49,467 bases of DNA, from assembly GCA_903911085.1 (NCBI GenBank), contig CAIWCC010000065.1, forward strand, positions 1-49,467, written 5' to 3'. Position numbers and translations under genes: made by a program. Below, in pieces: positions 10,036 to 19,282 of the stretch. This DNA is from an uncultured Bacteroidales bacterium. Lineage in GTDB: Bacteria; Bacteroidota; Bacteroidia; Bacteroidales; Paludibacteraceae. The stretch's first letter is position 1. The number at the start of each line of letters is the position of its first letter. The notes under the pieces are model-generated. The model made no database searches, had not been told where the DNA came from, and was given only the letters and a program-made list of their open reading frames with translations.

Positions 10036-11820
10036 TTATTCGTGCCAATCGCCATTCACTTTTATTATATCTATCAGTTTTTCAACGGCTTCGGCTTCGG
10101 GGATATTGCGTTCGAGACATTCTTTCTTTTTGTACAAACTCACTTTGCCACGTCCTGCGCCAACGTAACCATAATCGGCATCCGCCATTTCGCCAGGACC
10201 GTTTACAATGCAACCCATAATGCCGATTTTCAAGCCTTTGAGGTGCGATGTGCGAGCTTTTATGCTGGCAATAACTGTTTGTAGGTGAAACATGGTTCTA
10301 CCGCATCCAGGGCAAGATATAAACTCAGTTTTGGTAACTCGTACACGTGCAGCTTGTAAAATTCCAAAGGCAACCGAATTAATTTCTTCCACAGTAATTT
10401 CGCCTTGGTTTTCAAAAAAAATACCATCGCCAAAACCATCTATAAACAATACGCCATAGTCGGCAGCGGCTTTAATTTGAAGATTTTGAAGATCATTTTC
10501 TTTATAAGTCCGACAAATAATAACTGGTACATTACAACTAGCGTTTAATAAAGTATGGAAAAAAGCACGCTGCTCTCCTACCCCATTCTTATGACTGGTT
10601 TGAAGCAAAATAACAACATCCGCTCGGTTATTTAATTCGCTTATAATATGTTGATTTAGATCCGAATAAGTCAATTTCAGGAACTTAATCTCAGAATCGT
10701 CCCGAACTAATTCTTCCATTTCATTAGCCGTATAAATGGAGAACATTTCACCATCGGCGCTAAACACATTATCCACGCACAAAATATAATCAGGCGTAAC
10801 AGCGTGATTACCATCAGCTGATGCAATAACCACTGGCACATTTTCGCCACCAATATTACCAACGGCATGACTCTTACGTCGACTATATTCAAAACGAGAA
10901 ACCTTATCGGATTCAATCGCATTTATAACAGTACTATTTTCTTTTTCAGCAATATACTCCACCAATAATTTTCCAACAGGAATTTCAGCTTCGGGCTCTT
11001 CACTCAACGAAACACGTATGGTATCGCCAATGCCATCTGCTAATAATGCTCCAATACCTACAGCCGATTTTATGCGACCGTCTTCGCCATCACCAGCCTC
11101 TGTTACACCCAGGTGCAATGGAAAATACAAGTCGGCTTTTTCCATTTCGTCAACCAATAAACGCACGGTTTGCACCATCATTACAGTATTGGAAGTTTTC
11201 ATGGAAATGACTACACTGTCAAAATTCTGCTCTCTACAAATATTCAAAAACTCCATACACGACTCCACCATACCGCGCGAAGTATCGCCATAACGGTTCA
11301 TCATTCTTTCGCTGAGTGAGCCATGATTTACTCCAATACGAATGGCAGTATTGTTTTCTTTACAAATATTTAAAAATGGAATGAAACGGGCTCTAACTTT
11401 CTGATATTCTGTCTCAAATTCAGCATCTGTATAATCTGAGCTATCACCAATTTTTATACTTCCAACATAATTTCCTGGATTGATTCGTACTTTTTCAACC
11501 TGAGTGGCAGCTACATCAGCGGCATTGGCATTAAAATGAATATCAGCAACCAACGGTACATTGCATCCTTGAAAGCGCAATGCTGCATGGATTTTACCTA
11601 CACTTTCGGCTTCGCGAATTCCCTGAGTAGTAAAACGAACAATTTCGCCCCCCGCATTTACTATCCGAATACACTGAGCTACAGAATTTTCAACATCATT
11701 TGTATCGGTATTTGCCATCGACTGCACACGAACTGGATTTTCGCCTCCTAGTTCAACATTTCCTACAAGAACGATTGATGAAGGGCGACGAGTATAATTA
11801 AATTGATTGGGATTCCACAT
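10036..11820 (-). CDS. ispG: 4-hydroxy-3-methylbut-2-enyl diphosphate synthase (MEP pathway)
   Basis: IspG/GcpE reduces and opens MEcPP to HMBPP with a [4Fe-4S] cluster, the penultimate step of MEP isoprenoid synthesis. The protein has 594 residues from ATG 11820 and is the long form, with an extra central domain between the N-terminal TIM barrel (V-Q-S-M-A-N-T-D-T-N near the start) and the C-terminal Fe-S domain, as in plants and Bacteroidota. The C-terminal cluster cysteines are visible in S-C-P-G-C-G-R-T and G-C-I-V-N-G-P-G-E. A longer reading to 11889 exists, but its first 23 residues are translated from imperfect DNA repeats and the promoter lies almost on top of that ATG, so 11820 is preferred. 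The gene appears monocistronic. Confidence 0.95.
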   Translation of the reverse strand: MWNPNQFNYTRRPSSIVLVGNVELGGENPVRVQSMANTDTNDVENSVAQCIRIVNAGGEIVRFTTQGIREAESVGKIHAALRFQGCNVPLVADIHFNANAADVAATQVEKVRINPGNYVGSIKIGDSSDYTDAEFETEYQKVRARFIPFLNICKENNTAIRIGVNHGSLSERMMNRYGDTSRGMVESCMEFLNICREQNFDSVVISMKTSNTVMMVQTVRLLVDEMEKADLYFPLHLGVTEAGDGEDGRIKSAVGIGALLADGIGDTIRVSLSEEPEAEIPVGKLLVEYIAEKENSTVINAIESDKVSRFEYSRRKSHAVGNIGGENVPVVIASADGNHAVTPDYILCVDNVFSADGEMFSIYTANEMEELVRDDSEIKFLKLTYSDLNQHIISELNNRADVVILLQTSHKNGVGEQRAFFHTLLNASCNVPVIICRTYKENDLQNLQIKAAADYGVLFIDGFGDGIFFENQGEITVEEINSVAFGILQAARVRVTKTEFISCPGCGRTMFHLQTVIASIKARTSHLKGLKIGIMGCIVNGPGEMADADYGYVGAGRGKVSLYKKKECLERNIPEAEAVEKLIDIIKVNGDWHE

Positions 11821-11837
11821 TATATAATTTTTTTTTT

Positions 11838-11894
11838 GAGTTTGATGTTTGAAGAGTTTGATGTTTGAAAGGTTTGAAGAGTTTGACATTTCAG
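11838..11894. repeat. Tandem imperfect 16-bp repeats in the ispG leader
   Basis: Units GAGTTTGATGTTTGAA at 11838-11853 and 11854-11869, a partial unit at 11870-11878 and a degenerate unit at 11879-11894. This simple-sequence motif is common in Bacteroidota intergenic DNA. It lies between the inferred ispG promoter and start codon. Confidence 0.75.
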
Positions 11895-11898
11895 TTTA

Positions 11899-11906
11899 CA
11901 AAATTA
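11899..11906 (-). promoter_or_regulatory. Probable ispG promoter -7 element
   Basis: TAATTTTG on the minus strand matches TAnnTTTG. No good TTTG -33 box is seen at the usual distance, so the call rests on the -7 element and position. Transcription would start near 11892. Confidence 0.4.
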
Positions 11907-12112
11907 CATATTTTTGAGAATGAAACGTCAAGCAAAGCAAAAAGTTATTTCAAAGTGGTTAAATTAATTGCTAACATTGCAAATTTTCGAGAATAAAAAT
12001 ACAACGAACTTACAGAAATGCATAAAACCTTATTTTTAAGCAATAAAAAGGTTATACATAAACAACTAATTGACTGCAAATTAGCATATAAGACAAAATA
12101 AAATATACATTT

Positions 12113-12146
12113 TTTGAACATTTTCTCTTATTTTGCAGTAATTTTG
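12113..12146 (+). promoter_or_regulatory. Promoter of the Ehr/Hyf-like operon
   Basis: TTTG at 12113-12116, a 22-bp spacer and TAATTTTG at 12139-12146, about 24 bp before the ATG of the first antiporter gene. The remainder of the 11895-12169 gap is AT-rich with no gene. Confidence 0.55.
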
Positions 12147-12169
12147 TAGTTCTAAAAATTATATTTTTC

Positions 12170-14167
12170 ATGATTGAGTTGATAAATTTGAGTTGGATAA
12201 TGGCACTTTTGGCTATGGTAACAATTTATTTTGTACCTGCCAACACAAAAGCTAGCATAACAAAAATTGCTGTATTTTCCAATTCAATAGTTACTAGCTA
12301 TTTAGCCATTTTGGCATTGATTGGACAAACAACGAACTTTATATTCGCTGGTGGAAATTTGCTGGGCGATGTTTTGATTAGAATAGATGGACTTTCGGCT
12401 TGGTTTATACTCATTATCAATTTTACTTGCATTACAGGTGTACTTTATGGTTCGGAGTATTTAAAAGCTTATACTAATACCGCCAAAAAACTCAATCTTC
12501 ACTGGATATTATTTGTGCTTTTTCAGCTATCGATGGTTTGGGTGTGCATGATTCAACACGGCTTGGCATTTCTTATTGTTTGGGAAATAATGTCATTGTC
12601 GTCGGTGCTTTTAGTCATTTTCGACCATAACAACCCCAAAATAATCAAGGCTGGAATCAACTATCTGATTCAAATGCATTTAAGCATTGTATTTTTGACA
12701 ATTGGTTTCATTTGGCTTTATTTTCAAACTGGCTCGTTTAGCTTCGAAGCATTTGCTACATATTTTGCAACTAACAGCAATGTTGGATTATTTATAGTAT
12801 TTTTTGTTGGTTTTGGGCTCAAAGCAGGATTTATTCCATTGCATAGCGGCTTGCTACAAGGCGACCCTGCCGCTCCGTCGCACATTGCTGGCATAATGTC
12901 GGGAGTACTTGTAAAACTGGGAATTTATGGAATTATCAGAGTGGCTTCTTTTTTGGTAAACGATTATTTATTGTTGGGCGAAATTATTCTCACAGTGTCG
13001 GTGCTAACTGGTCTATTTGGAATTTTAAATGCTGCCGTACACCGCAACTTAAAAAAAATGTTGGCGTATTGCACAATCGAAAACATTGGAACAATTGGTG
13101 TTGGCATAGGAATTGGATTGATTGGATTGGGAAATAATTCTCCCATTTTGTATTATTTAGGATTTGGCGGTGCGCTAATGCACGTGTTAAACCACTCATT
13201 ACTAAAATCATTGCTGTTTTTTTCGGCTGGTTCTGTATCGCAACACACAAATACTTCCGACATGGAAAAATTGGGTGGTTTAATAAAACAAATGCCGCGT
13301 ACAGGAATCGTTTTTTTGATAGCCGCAATTGGAATTTGTGGATTACCACCATTCAATGGATTTATATCTGAATTCTTGATATACACCGGATTAATTGAAG
13401 GAATTAAACTTAGTAATTCCAATGAAATGATTCTACTTTCGGTTAGTTTGGCTGGAATGAGCGTTATCGGCGGACTGTCAATTCTTACATTTACTAAAAC
13501 TTTTGGTACTGTATTTTTGGGAAATGCAAGAAAGACGTTTATCATTGAACCCAAAGAAGTTGCAACAAAAATGCTTATTCCTCAATACATTATCATTTTG
13601 ATGATTCTCAGCGTTGCCCTATTTCCACAGTTTTATTTACAATTAATAGGGATTGTAATTTCCAGTTTGTCGCAAACAAGTATTTCGGTATTGCCAGTGG
13701 AATTTGCTACTTATATTTCAATTTTGCAGCACATTAGTATGTATTCAATTTTGTTCTATTGTACAGTTTTATTTTTTTGGGGAATACGCGCTTTGGTGCT
13801 GAAGGAAAAAACCAAAGTTATCGATACCACATGGCAAAACGGTTACAGTGCGTCAACTGCAAAAATGCAATATACAGGCAAATCATTTTCAAAATCTTTA
13901 AGTAAAATGTTCAATTTCATTGTTATAGAACGTAAACATTACGAAGAATTGAAAGCTGGTGAGATTTTTCCAAAAACAAGAAAACACGCTTCGCATTATC
14001 ACGATTTTTTTGAGTTTCGGTTCATTCATGTCATTACCAATCAGCTGATTTACGCTGCCAACTATTTTAAATTTTTCCAAAACGGACGAATACAATCTTA
14101 TGTTTTATATGGCATTGTATTCATTTTAACCATCTTCATTCTAACTGTTTTCAACATCGCAATATGA
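12170..14167 (+). CDS. hyfB: HyfB-like proton-antiporter subunit, copy 1 (divergent)
   Basis: 665 residues, polytopic, in the NuoL/Mrp-type proton-conducting transporter family used by hydrogenase-4, formate hydrogenlyase and Ehr complexes. The proton-path Glu in W-E-I-M (E139) and Lys in L-K-A-G-F (K218) are present, as is N-L-K-K-M-L-A-Y. The motif after K218, normally H-T-W-L-P-x-A-H-P, reads H-S-G-L-L-Q-G-D-P here, unlike copies 2 and 3. The C-terminal third has the HyfB signature W-x-x-G-Y ... Q-Y-T ... S-F. It is the first gene of the operon and overlaps copy 2 by 4 bp (ATGA), indicating translational coupling. Copy 1 is clearly more distant from copies 2 and 3 than they are from each other. 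Confidence 0.85.
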   Translation: MIELINLSWIMALLAMVTIYFVPANTKASITKIAVFSNSIVTSYLAILALIGQTTNFIFAGGNLLGDVLIRIDGLSAWFILIINFTCITGVLYGSEYLKAYTNTAKKLNLHWILFVLFQLSMVWVCMIQHGLAFLIVWEIMSLSSVLLVIFDHNNPKIIKAGINYLIQMHLSIVFLTIGFIWLYFQTGSFSFEAFATYFATNSNVGLFIVFFVGFGLKAGFIPLHSGLLQGDPAAPSHIAGIMSGVLVKLGIYGIIRVASFLVNDYLLLGEIILTVSVLTGLFGILNAAVHRNLKKMLAYCTIENIGTIGVGIGIGLIGLGNNSPILYYLGFGGALMHVLNHSLLKSLLFFSAGSVSQHTNTSDMEKLGGLIKQMPRTGIVFLIAAIGICGLPPFNGFISEFLIYTGLIEGIKLSNSNEMILLSVSLAGMSVIGGLSILTFTKTFGTVFLGNARKTFIIEPKEVATKMLIPQYIIILMILSVALFPQFYLQLIGIVISSLSQTSISVLPVEFATYISILQHISMYSILFYCTVLFFWGIRALVLKEKTKVIDTTWQNGYSASTAKMQYTGKSFSKSLSKMFNFIVIERKHYEELKAGEIFPKTRKHASHYHDFFEFRFIHVITNQLIYAANYFKFFQNGRIQSYVLYGIVFILTIFILTVFNIAI

Positions 14168-16161
14168 ACATAGTTTGGGCTTTTACTTTTATTCCTGTCA
14201 TAGCAATATGTATTATACCATTTCTTAATTTGAAATGGAAAGCTATTTCTGTGTACGGTGCTGTAAGTTCTATTGCCCTATTAACCAGCATTGTTGCCAT
14301 TAAAGTATTATTAGGAGGTACATTTGAACTCACTTTACAAGGCAGTTTTATTAGCGGCCCCATTCGCCTTCAGGTAGATGCATTGTCGGCTTGGTTTATG
14401 CTGATAATTAATTTTGGTTTTGTAACAGGTGGTTTTTATGGCATTTTTTATATGAGTGCTTATAAAAATCAGCCAAAAAATTTGACACTATCTGCCATAC
14501 TTTTCGTGTTACTTTATACCGCTTTAGTAAGTTTATGTTCTATTCAGAACAGTTTTATCTTTTTGGTTGCTTGGGAAATAATGGCTTTATCGGCATTTTT
14601 GAGCATAATTTTCGAACACGAAAAAGTGGCTACAGTAAAGGCTGGCATTAATTATTTGATTCAATCGCATGTGTCTATTATTTTGTTGATGATTGGGTTT
14701 CTTTGGGTGGCAAGTCAGACTGGAAGTTACGATTTTAATGCTATCCGCAGCTACTCTTTGGCTCACCCAGGTGGAGTTTCGTTGCAATTATATTTAATTT
14801 TCTTTGTAGGATTTGCCATCAAAGCAGGTTTTGTGCCTTTTCACACTTGGTTGCCTTATGCACATCCCGCTGCACCATCGCACATTTCAGGTATCATGTC
14901 GGGGCTACTTATCAAAATAGGCATTTTTGGGATACTCAGAATGCTTTTACTCATAAGTGTCGATTACAAAATCATTGGAATAATCATTCTTGTAATTTCT
15001 TTAATTTCGGGTGTTTATGGCATTATGATGGCTATTTTACAACAAAATTTAAAGAAAATATTAGCATATAGCAGTGTCGAAAACATTGGAATTATTGGCA
15101 TTGGTATCGGTTTGGGTTGTATAGGCTTAGGATCTAACAACCTAATTCTTTGCTCATTAGGATTTGCTGGTGCATTGTTACACACTTTAAATCATTCATT
15201 ATTCAAATCGCTTTTGTTTTTCACTGCTGGTAATGTTTATCAAGCTACACACAGCCTGGACATTGAAAAAATGGGTGGTTTAATAAAAAAAATGCCACAA
15301 ACCGCATTCCTATTTTTAATTGCCGCTTTGGCAATATGTGGATTACCTCCTTTTAATGGCTTCATTTCTGAGTTTATACTTTATTCTGGACTTTTTAGTC
15401 TGGTTCATAGCGCAACAGTAGTTTCATTGCTTGGCATTGTAACCACTATTATGGCTTTGGTACTGATTGGTGGATTGGCAATGATTTGTTTTACAAAAAC
15501 TTTTGGGGTTGTATTTTTGGGAAGCCCGCGATATGAATTTCACCACGAAGTAAAAGAATTACCTTTCATGCAACTACTACCATTATATCTAATTGTTTCA
15601 TTGATACTTATAATTGGATTATTTCCCCGTATATTCTTAGATATACTAATAAAACCAATTCAACTTTTCACCAATTTGCATCAACTTCCGTTTACTTCTT
15701 TTCAAGGAAGTGGCATTGAAACATTACTTTCGGTGAGCCAAAGTAGTTTGTATTTTATTGTGGCAATAATATTTATTTGGACGCTTAGAAAATTGTTGCT
15801 ACATAAACGCACAAAAACTATTTCGAGCACTTGGGGCTGCGGTTACACTGCTCCCACCGCCAAAATTCAATACACAGGAGGTTCATTTTCAAAAACATAC
15901 AGTCAATTATTTGGATTATTATTTCAAATAAACAAAAAAGAAAAAGTCGTAAAAGGTATTTTCCCCGCTAAAGCCAGTCTGGTTACTTACACATACGACA
16001 AAATTGAAAAATGGTTAATAGATTATCCGATTATCAATTTTCGGCATTTTCTTGGGCGATTTTTGTTTATTCAAAATGGTCGAGTTCAATCGTATGTGGC
16101 TTATGGCATTGTGTTTATAATTGTAATTTTAACGCTCACATTTTGTAATTTCCTTATATGA
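14164..16161 (+). CDS. hyfB: HyfB-like proton-antiporter subunit, copy 2
   Basis: 665 residues with about 14-16 hydrophobic segments, of the NuoL/HyfB antiporter type. Proton-channel residues are intact: E138 in W-E-I-M, K220 in I-K-A-G-F, H-T-W-L-P-Y-A-H-P-A-A-P at 227-238 and N-L-K-K-I-L-A-Y. The C-terminus has W-G-C-G-Y ... I-Q-Y-T-G-G-S-F. It overlaps both neighbours by 4 bp (ATGA). Copies 2 and 3 share their first 15 coding bases exactly and most membrane helices, marking a comparatively recent tandem duplication. Role: one of several ion-pumping modules of the membrane arm. Confidence 0.9.
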   Translation: MNIVWAFTFIPVIAICIIPFLNLKWKAISVYGAVSSIALLTSIVAIKVLLGGTFELTLQGSFISGPIRLQVDALSAWFMLIINFGFVTGGFYGIFYMSAYKNQPKNLTLSAILFVLLYTALVSLCSIQNSFIFLVAWEIMALSAFLSIIFEHEKVATVKAGINYLIQSHVSIILLMIGFLWVASQTGSYDFNAIRSYSLAHPGGVSLQLYLIFFVGFAIKAGFVPFHTWLPYAHPAAPSHISGIMSGLLIKIGIFGILRMLLLISVDYKIIGIIILVISLISGVYGIMMAILQQNLKKILAYSSVENIGIIGIGIGLGCIGLGSNNLILCSLGFAGALLHTLNHSLFKSLLFFTAGNVYQATHSLDIEKMGGLIKKMPQTAFLFLIAALAICGLPPFNGFISEFILYSGLFSLVHSATVVSLLGIVTTIMALVLIGGLAMICFTKTFGVVFLGSPRYEFHHEVKELPFMQLLPLYLIVSLILIIGLFPRIFLDILIKPIQLFTNLHQLPFTSFQGSGIETLLSVSQSSLYFIVAIIFIWTLRKLLLHKRTKTISSTWGCGYTAPTAKIQYTGGSFSKTYSQLFGLLFQINKKEKVVKGIFPAKASLVTYTYDKIEKWLIDYPIINFRHFLGRFLFIQNGRVQSYVAYGIVFIIVILTLTFCNFLI

Positions 16162-18185
16162 ACATAGTTTGGAGCTTCATACTGATTCCGTTCATAGCAA
16201 TATGCATTATTCCTTTTCTAAAAATAAAAGGGAAAGCCATTGTTGTGTACACTGCTGTCAGTGCTGTAGCTATTCTTACTAGTTATGTGGCATTTAACGC
16301 CTTATCGGGACAAAATTTTGAGCTAATATTGCAAGGTAGTTATATTACTGGTCCTATCCGACTTCAAATAGATGCACTTTCGGGTTGGTTCTTGCTTATG
16401 ATAAATTTTGCGTTTTTGACTGGTGGATTTTATGGTTTATTTTACATGAATGCTTACAAAAATCAACTAAAAAATTTGTCTCTTCATGGCATTCTTTTCG
16501 TTTTACTTTACACTGCTTTGGTTAGTATTTGTGCTATTCAAAATAGTATGGCATTTTTAGTAGCTTGGGAAATAATGGCACTTTCGGCATTTCTAAGCAT
16601 ACTTTTCGAACATGAAAAAACAGCAACTATCAAAGCTGGCATCAACTATTTAATTCAATCGCATGTTTCCATCCTATTTTTAATGATTGGCTTTATTTGG
16701 GTTGCAAGCAAAACCGGCAGTTACGATTTTGCGAGTATTCACGCATATTCATTGGCAAATACCGAAGGCATTTCATTGATGTTGTATCTTTTTTTCTTCA
16801 TCGGTTTTGCCATAAAAGCCGGATTTGTTCCTTTTCATACATGGTTGCCTTATGCGCATCCGGCTGCTCCAGCTCATATTTCGGGGATTATGTCGGGTGT
16901 GCTGATAAAAATTGGCATTTTAGGAATTTTACGAATGCTGTTGCTTATCAATCTCGATTATACAATCATTGGTAGCATTATTCTCGCAACATCCTTATTT
17001 TCGGGTGTTTATGGAGTAATGTTGGCAATTCTTCAGCACAATTTAAAAAAACTACTTGCCTATCACAGTATCGAAAACATTGGTATTATTGGCATTGGTA
17101 TTGGCTTAGGGTGCATTGGTTTAGGCACAAATAATGTCATATTAAGTTCACTCGGTTTTGCCGGAGCATTGTTACATACTTTAAATCACTCACTTTACAA
17201 ATCGCTTTTATTTTTTACAGCTGGCAATATATATCAAGCCACACATACTTTGGACATCGAAAAACTGGGTGGATTAGTCAAGAAAATGCCACAAACAACC
17301 ATCCTATTTCTCATAGCCTCGCTGGCTATTTGTGGTTTGCCACCATTTAACGGATTCATTTCCGAATTTATACTTTACACCAGCCTGTTCAGTTCCATTC
17401 ACAACGCATTAATAACTTATTTGATTGAATTTATATTCACAATCACTGGATTAGTACTGATTGGTGGTCTGGCAATGATGTGTTTCACCAAAGCTTTTGG
17501 GGTAGTTTTTCTAGGAAATGAAAGGCACATTTTTAATCACGAAGTGAAAGAAGTTTCAGGGTTTCAATTATTACCGTTGTATTTCATTGCCACATTGATA
17601 GTTATCATTGGACTTTTTCCTAAATTGTTCTTAAATTTATTGATACAACCGGTTCAGTTATTTACCAATTTGCATCAGCTTCCGTTTGTTGGTTTCGGAG
17701 GAAATTTCATCGAAACATTACTTTCGGTAAGTAATGCAAGCTGGATTGCTATTTTATTGGTATTGGGCATTTTAGGAATCAGAAAATTGGTTATGCGCAA
17801 ACAGTCTGTTACTGTTTTACCAACTTGGAATTGCGGTTATATAGCACCAAACGCCAAAATTCAATACACAGCAAGTTCATTTATAAGCACTTATAGTCAA
17901 TTATTGACTTCGTTTTTTCTGATAACAAAAAAAGGAAAACCTGTGACCGGCATTTTCCCTGCCGCCGCTCATCTGGAAACACATCCTTATGACAAACTCG
18001 AAAAATGGTTGATTGATTATCCAATAACAAATTTCAAATCGTTTTTGGGACGATTCCTTTTTATTCAAAACGGAAAATTACAATTTTACATTCTATATGG
18101 TATTGTTTTTATTGTTTCAATTATCAGTATTCCAATAATATACAATTATATTATCGTTTTCATTGAGTTTATAAAAAAACTATAG
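16158..18185 (+). CDS. hyfB: HyfB-like proton-antiporter subunit, copy 3
   Basis: 675 residues, closely similar along its whole length to copy 2, with the same WEIM Glu, IKAGF Lys, HTWLPYAHPAAP and NLKKLLAY motifs. It has the HyfB C-terminal signature (W-N-C-G-Y ... I-Q-Y-T-A-S-S-F) and a slightly longer final helix. It begins in a 4-bp ATGA overlap with copy 2. The 43-bp gap to hyfC is made of AT-rich short repeats (TTAATT-type), unlike the tight coupling upstream. Function inferred: a proton or Na+ antiporter-like module driven by the complex. Confidence 0.9.
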   Translation: MNIVWSFILIPFIAICIIPFLKIKGKAIVVYTAVSAVAILTSYVAFNALSGQNFELILQGSYITGPIRLQIDALSGWFLLMINFAFLTGGFYGLFYMNAYKNQLKNLSLHGILFVLLYTALVSICAIQNSMAFLVAWEIMALSAFLSILFEHEKTATIKAGINYLIQSHVSILFLMIGFIWVASKTGSYDFASIHAYSLANTEGISLMLYLFFFIGFAIKAGFVPFHTWLPYAHPAAPAHISGIMSGVLIKIGILGILRMLLLINLDYTIIGSIILATSLFSGVYGVMLAILQHNLKKLLAYHSIENIGIIGIGIGLGCIGLGTNNVILSSLGFAGALLHTLNHSLYKSLLFFTAGNIYQATHTLDIEKLGGLVKKMPQTTILFLIASLAICGLPPFNGFISEFILYTSLFSSIHNALITYLIEFIFTITGLVLIGGLAMMCFTKAFGVVFLGNERHIFNHEVKEVSGFQLLPLYFIATLIVIIGLFPKLFLNLLIQPVQLFTNLHQLPFVGFGGNFIETLLSVSNASWIAILLVLGILGIRKLVMRKQSVTVLPTWNCGYIAPNAKIQYTASSFISTYSQLLTSFFLITKKGKPVTGIFPAAAHLETHPYDKLEKWLIDYPITNFKSFLGRFLFIQNGKLQFYILYGIVFIVSIISIPIIYNYIIVFIEFIKKL

Positions 18186-18228
18186 TCAATTATTAATTTT
18201 TAATTATTAACTATTAATTAAAGAAATT

Positions 18229-19134
18229 ATGCTAAGCTTATTATTAATCATTTTAGCTGCCACGTTTTTTACAGGCATTATTATTCGAACCAAAAGCATT
18301 GCCTCGGGTCGCAAAGGACCAGGTGTTTTTCAACCAATAAAAGATGTGGTTCGTCTTTTCAAAAAAGGCTCAGTATTTAGCGAAACAACTAGTTTTGTGT
18401 TCCAAATTGCGCCTACAATTTATTTTGCATCAGTGTTTGTAGCCATGTTAGTAATTCCATTTGGACAATCCAAAGGATTAATCAGTTTCAATGGGGACTT
18501 TATTTTCTTTGCATATATTTTGGGAATTGGAAAGTTCTTCAGCATTATAAGTGCCATGGATACCGGCAGCAGTTTCGAAGGAATGGGAGCAAGTCGCGAG
18601 GCACTTTATTCCATGTTTGCCGAGCCCGCTTTCTTTATTCTAATGGGTTCATTGGCCTTGCTTACAGGTTATACATCATTTCAAGAGATTTTTTCGGCTC
18701 TGCATTTAGGTTCATCGATAAGTTATGCTTTGGCAGTAATGGCAGCATTTGTATTTTTAATGATTGCTATGATTGAAAACAGCCGAATGCCACTCGACGA
18801 CCCAAAAACACACTTGGAATTAACTATGGTTCATGAAGTTATGATTTTAGACAATAGCGGTTTCGACCTTGGATTGATACTTACAGCTGGATATTTGAAA
18901 TTTGCCATTTATGGCGCTATCATTTTCAATCTTTTTAGTGGAACAATAGCCTACGAATATGCCATTCCACTATTTTTTGTTATGCAATTATTTCTGGCTT
19001 TTGTGGTGGGAATGATAGAATCGTTTATGGCACGATTTAGAATGAATCACAATGCACAGTTCATAGTTGTACTTTCGTCCGTATCTTTGCTGATATTTTT
19101 TGGAGCGTTGCTAGTATCGGGGAAATTTATTTAA
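18229..19134 (+). CDS. hyfC: HyfC/NuoH-like membrane anchor subunit
   Basis: 301 residues with about eight membrane helices. NuoH/HyfC proteins join the peripheral redox arm to the membrane arm and line the quinone- or substrate-coupling cavity. The family loops are present: E-G-M-G-A-S-R-E-A after helix 3 and E-N-S-R-M-P-L-D-D-P-K-T-H-L-E-L-T-M-V-H-E, equivalent to the acidic E-x-N-R-x-P-F-D-x-P-E loop of NuoH. The N-terminus has the K-G-P-G-V-F-Q-P motif. In hydrogenase-4 and Ehr operons hyfC is followed directly by hyfE; here a 1.8-kb SatD/DUF3307 module intervenes. Confidence 0.92.
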   Translation: MLSLLLIILAATFFTGIIIRTKSIASGRKGPGVFQPIKDVVRLFKKGSVFSETTSFVFQIAPTIYFASVFVAMLVIPFGQSKGLISFNGDFIFFAYILGIGKFFSIISAMDTGSSFEGMGASREALYSMFAEPAFFILMGSLALLTGYTSFQEIFSALHLGSSISYALAVMAAFVFLMIAMIENSRMPLDDPKTHLELTMVHEVMILDNSGFDLGLILTAGYLKFAIYGAIIFNLFSGTIAYEYAIPLFFVMQLFLAFVVGMIESFMARFRMNHNAQFIVVLSSVSLLIFFGALLVSGKFI

Positions 19135-19196
19135 AAGGCTATTTATGAATTTTTTATAACTTTAAATTTTGGCAATTGATAATTTTTAATGTATTT

Positions 19197-19249
19197 TTTA
19201 TTAGTGAATTTACCGATAAATGGTATTTATTAGTATATTTGCCGATAAA
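19197..19249. promoter_or_regulatory. Operator pair (copies A and B) and embedded promoter of the SatD/DUF3307 module
   Basis: Two 24-bp imperfect palindromes, A at 19197-19220 and B at 19226-19249, start exactly 29 bp apart. Each begins TTTATTAG and ends CCGATAAA; the outer TTTAT/ATAAA arms are inverted repeats around a central region with AATT in copy A. Copy B carries TATATTTG at 19234-19241, a match to the Bacteroidota -7 box, and copy A carries TTTA at 19209-19212 at -33 spacing (21 bp). Binding of a dimeric regulator would therefore cover both promoter elements. The SatD protein's own C-terminal HTH is the obvious candidate (inference). Confidence 0.7.
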
Positions 19250-19282
19250 TAAATTTTCATATACAAAAAAACAACTACAAAT

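Noticed and set aside
11821-11889. Upstream ispG start giving 23 extra residues
   Set aside because: The extension is translated from intergenic DNA repeats and lies almost at the inferred transcription start.
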